Positions 15,984-23,879 of a DNA stretch of 36,937 nt are shown in pieces. Origin of the DNA: Microcaldota archaeon. Lineage in GTDB: Archaea > Micrarchaeota > Micrarchaeia > Anstonellales > JAGGTN01. Below the pieces are notes generated by a model, which had not been told where the DNA came from, searched no databases, and saw only the letters and a program-made list of their open reading frames with translations. Numbering within the stretch: the first letter of the stretch is position 1; each line of letters begins with the position of its first letter. Made by a program: the position numbers and the translations under genes. The stretch lies in assembly GCA_021163645.1 (NCBI GenBank), contig JAGGTN010000002.1:1-36937 (forward strand), written 5' to 3'.

Positions 15984-18398
15984 TATTTTCTGCATCATTT
16001 CAAGGAAGCAGTTAACAGTTTTATCTTCTTCACTAACCAAAGAGATAATCAGTCCTTTATCTAGCAAGAACCATATGAATAATGTAGATGTACGTGTTCT
16101 TAGGAAGATATAATAATATGGATGCTTTACAATGGGTTGGATAATTTTCCTAATTTTATTCAATAACATAAATAAATATTCTTGATTCACATTATCTACT
16201 TTATATGATTTAACTTCTCCTTTAATACTATGTATCATCATCTTTTTAACCCCTGCTTCAGAGAGAATTCTTACTATATCAATAATCGTTTTCTTTTCTG
16301 CCATTATAGGTGTTGCTACCTTAACAGTTCTATTATCTATAACAAGGTTATTCTCTGGATGATGAAGGATATAATATTCAACTGCCCAATCCCTCCATTC
16401 TTTTGGAATATTTACAAGTGAATCAATATTTATCCTTCCTGATTCTTCCAACATCCTATCAAATTGAAGTTCTGCCAATCCAGCGTAATGCTTAGCGTTT
16501 TTTATCTTCTCTTTCAATGACTTATAGCCCATATCTACCCTTGCTAATGATTCCTCAATTAGATTTTTAGCTGTTCTTTGGTCATTAATCTCAGTAACAA
16601 GTTTATCTATCCTTTTTATAGGTATTGAAAAGATACAGCTCTCTTCATCGCTAGTATTTATATGATATTTCTTTGCCTCTCTAATCAAATCATTCGTATC
16701 TGCTATTTTTTTCTTAAGTTCGGATAAATCCTTTAAGTTCCTCTTAATCAATTTTTTTTTACTGGAAACAGAGAATCCCCCTAATTTACCACGCAGTCCA
16801 TCTTCAAGTGAAAATACAAAAGTTAATAATCCTATAAGAATAATCGTAGATAAAATTGATTGAACAGCATTGTCTTTCATAACATAACCTACAGAACTAT
16901 AATCTAGATTATATGGTGATTCGCCGTCAAGGTATAGCGAAAATCCAACACCTAAGACTGTAAGAATAAATCCTATTAACAGATACTGCCAGAAGGTTGG
17001 ACTTCCATGACCTACCCATATTTTTATAGAATTCATAATCCCCTTCCTTGTTAGTAACCCCAATATCACATCCCATATCAAGGTTAAAATAATGATAATA
17101 ACTTTCAGGATGATTATTAATATGAAAATTGCAATTGAGAGAGCAATATAATAGTTGGTATTTGGTCTAACCACTGTAAAGACTTCAGATATTATCGAAA
17201 ATACAGGCGCCAAATATGGTGAATTTGTAACAGAGAATTCATAAACCTTAATTTTTGGGGTTGACATTTTGTCAGATATCTCAGATTGGTCTAAAATCTT
17301 GTCTGATTTGAATGAATAAACCACATAACTTTGTAACCTCTCACCTGTGCCTATTTTCTTGATGTTCCACACAACACTCTTGTTTTCAATTGTTGTGAAA
17401 TTAGAGTTTATATTTACATCCCAATAATTAAGACCTTTTGGTAGGTCGTCGTAAATCAATGCGTTTTCGTATATCCCTTTTGATTTGAAATCAATCAATA
17501 GAATTACCTTATAAGTAACTTCAGAATATTTTGGTGTTTCCTTTTTAATGTGTATTTCGTTCTGACGGGTTGTTTCTATTACTAAATTAGTCTTGAGAAG
17601 ATTATAGATTGTTTGCAACTCATCAGTATCATAATTAATTACATTACATAACCCTCCATAACTATATCCTTTTCCTTCTCCAGTGTTGTATACATTAATA
17701 ATTGGATTATTGTTTATCTTAGTTCCTATATATGATATCTTTTCTATAGTTGCCAAATATTCTTCTATTAATGATTTTGGTATGTCTGATGAATTATTTC
17801 TTAATTCATCAGTTAAAAAACGCAGATGTGATACCTCAGAATCCATCGCATTAAACCCATCCTGTAAGTCTAAAAGGTCTTGGATGAATTGTTGTCCTAT
17901 TCCCATATACATTTGTTTACAGATTGGGGCACCTTGGCATGCGATAGAACAGGAATTAATATCTGTACATGGAAGGTCTTTTCTACCCAACCCAAGATAC
18001 TGTTTGCACTGCGCTTCACCTCTGATTGTTTCTTCATTGCTTCTTAATCTATCAAATGTGTTGATGTGTTCATCAATCTTATCAAATACAGATGAATTAT
18101 CTATATGATATCTTAATACTATCCCCTCACCAGGTTCTGTTAGGTTAACGTTGATATCTGATAAATTCCATTCTGGACTTACCAAGATTATTTTCTGTAC
18201 TGTTGCATGTTTGTATTCGATAGGCAAGAATGTATAAGTCGCAAAATCATAAATTCCATCACCATTAACATCAGAGACATCTTTTCTAAGCAGAGTTAAA
18301 TGACTGCCTGGTTCCGCTACACTAACTGCTAAGGTTGACCCTAAGAGCATGAATAATAAGAAAAATATTGATAAAACAATCGATTCTTTCTTTACCAT
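15969..18398 (-). CDS. Large membrane protein with outer and cytoplasmic domains
   Basis: 809 residues. A signal peptide (about 1-28) is followed by a calcium-loop motif DVNGDGIYDF (42-51), a Cys cluster (Cys 131, 144, 150, 154, 160), and an outer beta-rich domain to about 410. Three or four membrane helices lie at about 415-449, 470-490 and 512-531. The cytoplasmic C-terminal 280 residues start with a coiled coil (LKKKIADTNDLIREAKK) and end in an alpha/beta domain (YYYIFLRTRTSTLFIWFLLD) that resembles roadblock-type folds. The plan, outside sensor plus inside signalling part, suggests a transmembrane receptor, but no known enzyme motif is found. It ends 15 bp inside the convergent lipoprotein gene. 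Confidence 0.72.
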   Translation of the reverse strand: MVKKESIVLSIFFLLFMLLGSTLAVSVAEPGSHLTLLRKDVSDVNGDGIYDFATYTFLPIEYKHATVQKIILVSPEWNLSDINVNLTEPGEGIVLRYHIDNSSVFDKIDEHINTFDRLRSNEETIRGEAQCKQYLGLGRKDLPCTDINSCSIACQGAPICKQMYMGIGQQFIQDLLDLQDGFNAMDSEVSHLRFLTDELRNNSSDIPKSLIEEYLATIEKISYIGTKINNNPIINVYNTGEGKGYSYGGLCNVINYDTDELQTIYNLLKTNLVIETTRQNEIHIKKETPKYSEVTYKVILLIDFKSKGIYENALIYDDLPKGLNYWDVNINSNFTTIENKSVVWNIKKIGTGERLQSYVVYSFKSDKILDQSEISDKMSTPKIKVYEFSVTNSPYLAPVFSIISEVFTVVRPNTNYYIALSIAIFILIIILKVIIIILTLIWDVILGLLTRKGIMNSIKIWVGHGSPTFWQYLLIGFILTVLGVGFSLYLDGESPYNLDYSSVGYVMKDNAVQSILSTIILIGLLTFVFSLEDGLRGKLGGFSVSSKKKLIKRNLKDLSELKKKIADTNDLIREAKKYHINTSDEESCIFSIPIKRIDKLVTEINDQRTAKNLIEESLARVDMGYKSLKEKIKNAKHYAGLAELQFDRMLEESGRINIDSLVNIPKEWRDWAVEYYILHHPENNLVIDNRTVKVATPIMAEKKTIIDIVRILSEAGVKKMMIHSIKGEVKSYKVDNVNQEYLFMLLNKIRKIIQPIVKHPYYYIFLRTRTSTLFIWFLLDKGLIISLVSEEDKTVNCFLEMMQKISDRL

Positions 18399-18465
18399 AA
18401 AACCTCTTTAAGTTAAATAATATTTTAAAGCTTGCGGAGTATTATGATTAAATAATATCAAGAAT

Positions 18466-18620
18466 GGGCCTGTGGTCTAGTGGTTATGACGTCCGCCTTA
18501 CACGCGGGAGATCCCCGGTTCAAAATAGCTTTTTGGTGTTGTAATATATTCTCTCAAATATTAGCACTCAAAAATAATAGTAATGAAAAAGAAGAGGCTA
18601 TGGAAGTCCGGGCAGGCCCA
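18466..18620 (+). tRNA. tRNA-Val(TAC) with a T-loop intron
   Basis: The acceptor GGGCCTG (18466-18472) pairs perfectly with CAGGCCC (18613-18619); the discriminator is A18620. The anticodon stem TCCGC/GCGGG encloses CTTACAC, so the anticodon is TAC. The T stem CCCGG/CCGGG is complete but its loop is split: TTCAAA (18519-18524), an 82-nt intron (18525-18606), then T18607. The BHB is canonical: central helix TTCA/TGGA (one T-G pair), bulges AAA (18523-18525) and AGT (18605-18607), and inner helix TAGCT/GGCTA. Cutting after the second bulge base gives the standard TTCAAAT loop and a 73-nt tRNA. The intron is at 59/60, as in the tRNA-Arg of this window. TATA-like ATTTTAAAGC lies near 18422. Confidence 0.94.
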
Positions 18621-18655
18621 TCATAAAAAAGATAAGAGAAAAAGGATTATGATAA

Positions 18656-19936
18656 TCATGGTTTTGTAATCACTCTTAATGTATCTGGCTTCTTGAAGAC
18701 GTTTCCCATTTTTATTCCGATAATCATTTTTACTCCTTTTTCTGATGCAAGGTCAACCAGCCTTTGGGTTACTATTCCATCAAACACAATCATATCAATA
18801 TTATCTGTCTTTTCAAGCTCTTTAAGCATATCTCTGACTGGTACTTCCTTTATTAGATTGTGCTTTTTATCATAGAATTGTGTTTTAAGTGTGTTCTCGA
18901 GCTTGTTCAGCATATTCATTATGTCATCATACCTTAGTTCAGTATTATCCTTTGGGATAGTGCGTGATTGTGTATTTCTGCGCTCTTGCTTTTGTGTTCT
19001 CACTCTTTGCACTATACGCCTCTTAACGTCTTTTTTTATTTTATTTCTTTTCTGGGATGATGATTTTGTATGTTCTTCTTCTAGCTCAATTGGTTGGATG
19101 GAATGGATAGCTAGATACTGTTCAAGGGGGAGTTTATTCCTAATTGCTTTTATAATTTCTTTTCTTGCCAATTCTTCAACTTCTTTTCCATCAGGTGCTC
19201 GCGCCACGAAATCAATATCTGCCTTTGCTGCCAGGAGCTGTTTAAGTATAAGGTCTCCTCCTCGGTCACCGTCTAAGAAGACAGTGATCTCTTTTGTATG
19301 AGATAGATCAACAACACTTTTTGGCACTCTAGATGCTCCGCCAAGAGAGACAACATTGTTAATGCTACTTTTAAGCATATTGATAACATCAGCTCTTCCT
19401 TCAACTATGATTATTGAATCCTCTCTTCCTATATTAGGCCCAGATGGGAGTTTTTCTGGCCCAAAAGTAGATATCTCAGCAATTCTAACTTCATCACGTA
19501 CAAGGTTAGTAATTTCTCTGCTTTCAGGTATCTCAGTTTCATGCAACATTTTTAACAATTGTTTTGCCCTTTCGATAATTGCTTTACGTTTAACGTCTCT
19601 TGTATCCTCTACTTTCTGAACGCTTATTTTGGCATCGCAAGGACCTACCCTATCCACTGTTTCCAGAGCACCGGCAATAATACAAGTTTCTACCATATCT
19701 AAACTACTAGGCACTCTTATCTCACCAGTTGTCATTCCTTTTTTCTCTTCAAGGTTAACATGAATTCTTCCTATTCTCCCATTTTTTTGGAGTTCTCTCA
19801 AATCTAATTCTTCACCAAGTAATCCTTCTGTCTGGCCAAAAATTGCTCCAACTACATCTGGTTTTTCAACCAATCCATTAATCTTCACATTTGCATATAT
19901 AACATACTTTAAAGTATCTATGTATGTCTTTCCCAT
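18656..19936 (-). CDS. dnaG: DnaG-like primase
   Basis: 426 residues, normal for archaeal DnaG. The Toprim domain shows IIIVEGRADV (Glu179), NVVSLGGA (about 195-201) and FLDGDRGGD (Asp222, Asp224), the acidic metal-binding residues. The archaeal N-terminal domain (KYVIYANVKINGLVEKPDVV and FGQTEGLLGEELDLRELQ) and a basic linker (about 285-315) complete the family plan. Archaeal DnaG can make primers in vitro and binds the RNA exosome as an adaptor for poly(A)-rich RNA. It starts 35 bp after the DUF167 gene with AGAGGTGAGTAT before the ATG, so the two are an operon. Confidence 0.96.
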   Translation of the reverse strand: MGKTYIDTLKYVIYANVKINGLVEKPDVVGAIFGQTEGLLGEELDLRELQKNGRIGRIHVNLEEKKGMTTGEIRVPSSLDMVETCIIAGALETVDRVGPCDAKISVQKVEDTRDVKRKAIIERAKQLLKMLHETEIPESREITNLVRDEVRIAEISTFGPEKLPSGPNIGREDSIIIVEGRADVINMLKSSINNVVSLGGASRVPKSVVDLSHTKEITVFLDGDRGGDLILKQLLAAKADIDFVARAPDGKEVEELARKEIIKAIRNKLPLEQYLAIHSIQPIELEEEHTKSSSQKRNKIKKDVKRRIVQRVRTQKQERRNTQSRTIPKDNTELRYDDIMNMLNKLENTLKTQFYDKKHNLIKEVPVRDMLKELEKTDNIDMIVFDGIVTQRLVDLASEKGVKMIIGIKMGNVFKKPDTLRVITKP

Positions 19937-19971
19937 ATACTCACCTCTGTTCTTTAAGCTATTTTATGCAT

Positions 19972-20226
19972 TCATGCGTTTGCATAGTTGTTAATTGTAT
20001 TATAGAATTCCTGCTCATCCATTTCAATGTGTATCTTTTTTCGTCTTCGTTTAAACCCTGAAATTATTCTGGTGGGTTTATGGGTAACCTTAGAGAAAAA
20101 GCGTTCTATTGAAAGATTAGCCTTGTTATTCTTAGCAGTCTCCTTCACATAAACAGTTATCTCTTTCTTAGAAACCTTTATTCTGTCATCTTTTGCGTTT
20201 GGAACTACTTTTACCCAAAAATCCAT
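19972..20226 (-). CDS. DUF167 (YggU-like) family protein
   Basis: 84 residues. VKVVPNAKDDRI at the N-terminus and VYVKETAKNNKANLSIERFF in the middle, then a helix-strand ending KKIHIEM, match the DUF167/UPF0235 family, a small alpha/beta fold of unknown function. GGTGAATAA precedes the ATG. It is the first gene of the dnaG operon, and a hairpin in its leader ends close to the ribosome site (20240-20257), so translation could be controlled. Confidence 0.88.
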   Translation of the reverse strand: MDFWVKVVPNAKDDRIKVSKKEITVYVKETAKNNKANLSIERFFSKVTHKPTRIISGFKRRRKKIHIEMDEQEFYNTINNYANA

Positions 20227-20239
20227 TTATTCACCACTT

Positions 20240-20358
20240 ATGTGATTATGATCACATGATTTATGAAATCCCTTTGAGCAGGAATGCGCCGTGCATTGTT
20301 GACTTCTCAATCATAATTTATCCAATTGGATAAACTCAAGCAGCCATCCATGCACAGC
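20240..20358 (-). promoter_or_regulatory. Structured leader or ncRNA upstream of the DUF167-dnaG operon
   Basis: On the minus strand a TATA element (complement of about 20376-20390) predicts transcription starting near 20358, where a 9-bp stem opens: GCTGTGCAT (20358-20350) with ATGCACGGC (20296-20288). Inside are GGCT/AGTC and a perfect 18-bp palindrome TTTATCCAATTGGATAAA (20317-20334) able to form a 7-bp hairpin. Further down, ATGTGAT/ATCACAT (20240-20257) forms another hairpin just before the GGTGAATAA ribosome site at 20226. The class is unknown: riboswitch-like leader, sRNA or protein-binding site. It lacks a full H/ACA or C/D set. Confidence 0.5.
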
Positions 20359-20416
20359 TAAAATATTATGGTTGATGTAATTTAAAAATATTGTGGTTGG
20401 AAAAAATTAGGAATTC

Positions 20417-20977
20417 TTATTCTACTTCATCAGCACATTCTTTACATAATAATTTGCCTCTTACGAATCTTAAATCGGTTGAATAAGCCCCACATTCTTC
20501 GCAAGTTCCTGTAATATGTGTTTTTGTCCATTCTTCTGCAGTTAAAGGCATTTTTTCACTTGCGACATATGCACTTTCTCTGACAAGGGTTAAATATTCT
20601 GGGTAGATCGTGATTATGTCTGTATCTGTCACGATTCCTATTACAACATTCTTATCATTAACTACAGGGAGTTTACGAATGTTATATTTTCTCATAGCAT
20701 TTACCGCATCTTCAATAAGGCTACGTGCGCTTACAACTCGTAATGGTTTGCTCATTACTCTCCCCAATTTCGTTTTTTTAGAATTTTTGCCTTTCCCAAT
20801 AACTCTCCTTACGATATCTCTCTCAGTTACGATTCCAACAGCCTTCCCTCTGCTTAATACAATTACACTACCTATATTATTCCTTGACATCAATCTTGCC
20901 GCATCATAAACAGTATCAGTTGAACTGAGAGCGATAACACCTCTTTTCATTATATCTCCAACACGCAATTTTTCCAT
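20417..20977 (-). CDS. Two-CBS-domain protein with C-terminal zinc site
   Basis: 186 residues from ATG 20977; TTTTAAACAT lies about 25 nt before it, fitting a leaderless start, while an in-frame ATG at 21022 has no such signal. Two CBS domains follow each other (VGDIMKRGVIAL...GIVTERDIV and LGRVMSKPLRVV...GIVTDTDII); such pairs bind adenosine nucleotides and regulate a partner. The C-terminus adds CEECGAYSTDL...LLCKEC (Cys at about 159/162 and 178/181), a four-Cys zinc ribbon common in archaeal CBS proteins. Target unknown; a sensor of energy state is the usual inference. Confidence 0.9.
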   Translation of the reverse strand: MEKLRVGDIMKRGVIALSSTDTVYDAARLMSRNNIGSVIVLSRGKAVGIVTERDIVRRVIGKGKNSKKTKLGRVMSKPLRVVSARSLIEDAVNAMRKYNIRKLPVVNDKNVVIGIVTDTDIITIYPEYLTLVRESAYVASEKMPLTAEEWTKTHITGTCEECGAYSTDLRFVRGKLLCKECADEVE

Positions 20978-21433
20978 GCTAATGTAAGGGATATAATGTT
21001 TAAAATGTTTTCTACTTGGCATAGTTTTGTTGTCATATGAATAAATTCTCTATACTTCTTTATTTTTCTGGTATTGTGGTGATTATTAAGTGTTTGACGG
21101 GTTCATTTGCGTTTATTCCTTATGTGTATTAAGTATAAAAATAGCTATGAACCGAGTGTTCGTATTATTCATTAACTTGATTAACTTAATAACCAACCAG
21201 TCACCAACCCCCCAAAAAACAACCAACCAATCAAACAAAAAAATCAAAACCAAACCCCAACCCAACCAATCAAACAAATAAAAATCAGACAAACAAGGAA
21301 AAAATATTACGTAAAAATAACACTATCATTAATTCTTATGTTAATTTAGCTGTTGAAATGATACTGTAAATGATAATTCATATATGGCAATCTCCATTAC
21401 TGGTTGAAATATTTGCTGTATGTTTTAAACAAA
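20978..21433. other. Intergenic region holding C/A-tract copy 2
   Basis: Contains the TATA element of the CBS gene, TTAACTTAATAACCAACC-type sequence (21181 onwards), the C/A tract at 21189-21299, and an AT-rich stretch to 21433. A 63-codon frame over the tract is not a gene. Confidence 0.5.
21189..21299 (+). repeat. C/A-rich tract, copy 2, with partial end box
   Basis: About 92 nt of C/A repeats with one G (21200), then the box AAAATCAGACAAACAAGGA (21281-21299), which matches the box of copies 3 and 4 in 18 of 19 positions. Positions 21221-21265 are identical over 45 nt to 32853-32897 in copy 4. Confidence 0.85.
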
Positions 21434-21862
21434 CTAAACAATACTAAAAGTAGATTTTCCTCTTAAGATTATTGCTTTTGCCCCCAAATTTCTAGACTGC
21501 TTTTTAAGTAAGGTATCAGTGGTGCATACATAAATACATATCTTTCCTTTCATCATTTTATCTTTATTTGCTTTGATATATTCAAGAATCCATAAATCAG
21601 CATATTTAGTTCTTGGCAATGAATATCCAAAGATGTTCTTTACTTCTTTAACAATACCTTTTTTAATATACTCATTAATGATGTCTAAGATGAGTTTGCC
21701 AGGTTTGTTTTTCATGCTTATCAGTTCTTTCTTCACAACATAAGGTAATATTATTTTGATGTTTGAAATTCCGAAATTATCAATTATATACTCAATAACA
21801 TTAAGTTTCCTTTCAGTAATCATAAGTAAGATACTTGAATCAAGGATAAATATTCTCTCCAT
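21434..21862 (-). CDS. PIN-domain protein (FCF1/Nob1-like)
   Basis: 142 residues from ATG 21862, with GGTGATGTA directly upstream; an in-frame start five codons earlier lies before that site. The four acidic positions of PIN nucleases are visible: Asp8 (FILDSSILL), Glu46 (VVKKELISM), Asp89 (YADLWILEY) and Asp116 (CTTDTLLKK), followed by GAKAIILRGKS. That last segment resembles the archaeal FCF1-type PIN proteins linked to rRNA processing, rather than VapC toxins; no antitoxin gene is adjacent. A role in ribosomal RNA maturation is the best guess. Confidence 0.85.
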   Translation of the reverse strand: MERIFILDSSILLMITERKLNVIEYIIDNFGISNIKIILPYVVKKELISMKNKPGKLILDIINEYIKKGIVKEVKNIFGYSLPRTKYADLWILEYIKANKDKMMKGKICIYVCTTDTLLKKQSRNLGAKAIILRGKSTFSIV

Positions 21863-21940
21863 TACATCACCAAACAAAATAAGACAAAATTAAAATCAAA
21901 CAAAAATAAAAAAATGAAAAATAAGAATAATTTAATTTAC

Positions 21941-22171
21941 TTATCTTCTCCTTTTCTTGTAATTCTTCAATTTGGCTCTTTCGACATATCCTCTCTTTCC
22001 TAAATAATACATATAACCGGCTTCTTTATTTATCTTCTCAGAGCCAACTCTCTTTTTTCTTCCTCTTTTATTATGTTTCATAGGTGCTCTCCAAACATAG
22101 CCATCTTTTCCTACATAATAAAGATATCCATCTTCTCTAACAATCTTTTCTGTTCCTATTCTTTCTCCCAT
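21941..22171 (-). CDS. Small basic protein with two internal repeats
   Basis: 76 residues made of two units of about 36 residues: GTEKIVREDGYLYYVGKDGY and GSEKINKEAGYMYYLGKRGY, each followed by V-x-RA-x-x-K and a Lys/Arg patch. Each unit probably forms a small beta-hairpin module. The strong positive charge and Tyr/Gly pattern suggest RNA, ribosome or membrane binding. I have no family name for it. The start has GAGGTGATTTGA upstream and a TATA-like GGTTATAAAG about 50 nt away. Located between PIN and RfcL genes. Confidence 0.75.
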   Translation of the reverse strand: MGERIGTEKIVREDGYLYYVGKDGYVWRAPMKHNKRGRKKRVGSEKINKEAGYMYYLGKRGYVERAKLKNYKKRRR

Positions 22172-22434
22172 TCAAATCACCTCATAATAATTGAATATGT
22201 TAAAAGGATAATCTTTATAACCTTTTCTCTAACATCGACGTTACCCAGAGAGCAGTCTTTTTGAAAGAATTAATTATACTGGTGATAGGAATTATATATA
22301 AGAATACTCATATTAAACCTTTCATTTGGATAGTACAATTCAGAAATAATATTTTATTTATGACTAACCCTTCTTTAATGAATATCTAAGTCAATCATGA
22401 ATAAATAATTAATTCACAAATATTTTCATAGACA

Positions 22435-23598
22435 TTATGTATCTTTAACTAATTTATTTAAGTATTTGATTTCTTTATCATCAAGTTTAAGGATTTCTGA
22501 TATCTTTTTATTCTTTCTAATAAGTAATCCTACTAAGAATATCTCTCGCCTTTTTTTCCTTATAGAACCATGTAATATGCTTTTCATCTTTATTGCGATT
22601 GACTTCTCGATTGATCTATCTGTTTTTGACCGCCCCATTTTTTTAATATATGATGGATACGAATACTTAATAAACCTAAATGATGGATGAACCTTAGATA
22701 ATGATACACCCGCAAGCATAAGGTCGTTAGAATATCTCAGCATAGTCCAGTATTGTCTTCTGTATATTCTTCCATCAAAAACATCTGCACGTGATAGGTA
22801 ATCAAATGCATTTACCAACACATAGCCAGAATATACAGTGGGAATATTCTCATCTATCCACATTTTCAGTGTATTGTGGTCAATATTTGAATTGAATGAT
22901 ACCTTTCTAACATTATTATAATCCATAGTAAGAAAAATAGTTTTCATAATCTCGAATATTTCCATCTTTCTATCGCGAAATGATTTTGGATTTTTCGCTT
23001 CCAGGTCATTCAAAGCAGCCCTCACGTCTCCTTTAGCATTCTTAGCAATAGTCACTAAATCAGTCTCAGATATTCTATATCCTTCTTTATTTGCGATATC
23101 CCTTAATAAGCTAGCTATTGCCTGCCAATTTACTCGCTTTAGAGTTATTGGTATACACAAAGACCTTAAAGGCAAGATTTTTTTATCCCACAAATTTAAA
23201 GCAGTTAGGATTATTGGTTGATTACTGTCTTTCAATATCCTTGCAACAGCTGATATCCCTCCTCTATCAATGGAGAATGTTTGGTCAATATCATCAATTA
23301 ATATAAGTTTTCTGGATGCAAACAAAGATGCATTAACACTTGCGGACCCTATTATTTTTTCAACCTTCTCCTTGTCCCTAAAATCACTCGCGTTCATTTC
23401 AACAATATCCCATTTAAATTCATTCTTTATGGCATGTGCGATTGATGTTTTACCTACTCCTGAGGGCCCAGTTATCATTAATGGTCTTCTTTTCTTATTG
23501 CGCTCCCAGTCAAACACCCATTCGATGATCTTGTTTATCTGATCTCTATTGCCTATAATTTCTTTTACTTTATTTGGCCGGTATTTTTCAACAAGCAT
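22435..23598 (-). CDS. rfcL: Replication factor C large subunit
   Basis: 387 residues. LVEKYRPNKVKEIIG is the RFC box II start; Walker A GPSGVGKT (44-51), Walker B LILIDDID (98-105), sensor 1 ILTALN, and the Arg/Asp-rich KGDVRAALNDLEA (RFC box VIII, about 210) follow. RfcL with RfcS loads the PCNA clamp on DNA. The usual C-terminal PCNA-binding motif (Q-x2-h-x2-aromatic pair) is not seen, and the chain is shorter than typical RfcL (about 450-500). The C-terminus is Lys/Ile-rich. A TATA-like run about 25 nt upstream and no ribosome site suggest a leaderless start. Divergent from ychF. Confidence 0.93.
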   Translation of the reverse strand: MLVEKYRPNKVKEIIGNRDQINKIIEWVFDWERNKKRRPLMITGPSGVGKTSIAHAIKNEFKWDIVEMNASDFRDKEKVEKIIGSASVNASLFASRKLILIDDIDQTFSIDRGGISAVARILKDSNQPIILTALNLWDKKILPLRSLCIPITLKRVNWQAIASLLRDIANKEGYRISETDLVTIAKNAKGDVRAALNDLEAKNPKSFRDRKMEIFEIMKTIFLTMDYNNVRKVSFNSNIDHNTLKMWIDENIPTVYSGYVLVNAFDYLSRADVFDGRIYRRQYWTMLRYSNDLMLAGVSLSKVHPSFRFIKYSYPSYIKKMGRSKTDRSIEKSIAIKMKSILHGSIRKKRREIFLVGLLIRKNKKISEILKLDDKEIKYLNKLVKDT

Positions 23599-23879
23599 GT
23601 TATTATTATTGCTAGGTTAAATTAAAAAAGATAAGCATGGATAATATCTATTAAATATGCTTATATGAAATGATTATAAGGAATTCGGCATTGCATCTTT
23701 AGTAGCGATAGATACAAAACAGAATTTCAATGTTATTTGTTGTAATGTGGACAACAATAAATCTGGATTTATGATCATATGTGTAATGATAGCTGTATCA
23801 TGATTTATACTTTATATATAACAACAAAAGTTTATATTGTTTATAAAAATCAAGGAGCAGTAAAAAATAAGGTGTTTTG
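23599..23879. other. Divergent promoter region with an inverted repeat
   Basis: Between rfcL and ychF. Holds the AT-rich promoter of rfcL, an 8-bp inverted repeat ATAAGCAT (23631-23638) / ATGCTTAT (23657-23664), and TATA-like sequences near 23810-23845 for ychF. No gene is visible; the central part shows no RNA I can name. Confidence 0.45.

Noticed and set aside
17683-18108. Plus-strand 141-codon frame inside the 809-residue gene
   Set aside because: Antisense to a well-supported long gene, no ribosome site, no domain.
18525-18606. tRNA-Val as a disrupted pseudogene
   Set aside because: The insert has an exact bulge-helix-bulge and its removal restores a perfect tRNA.
20288-20358. H/ACA guide RNA
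   Set aside because: The stem and inner loop are suggestive, but there is no ACA/ANA box at the proper place after the lower stem.
21090-21281. 63-codon plus-strand frame
   Set aside because: Ends in C/A-tract copy 2 and has no ribosome site or promoter at the right distance.
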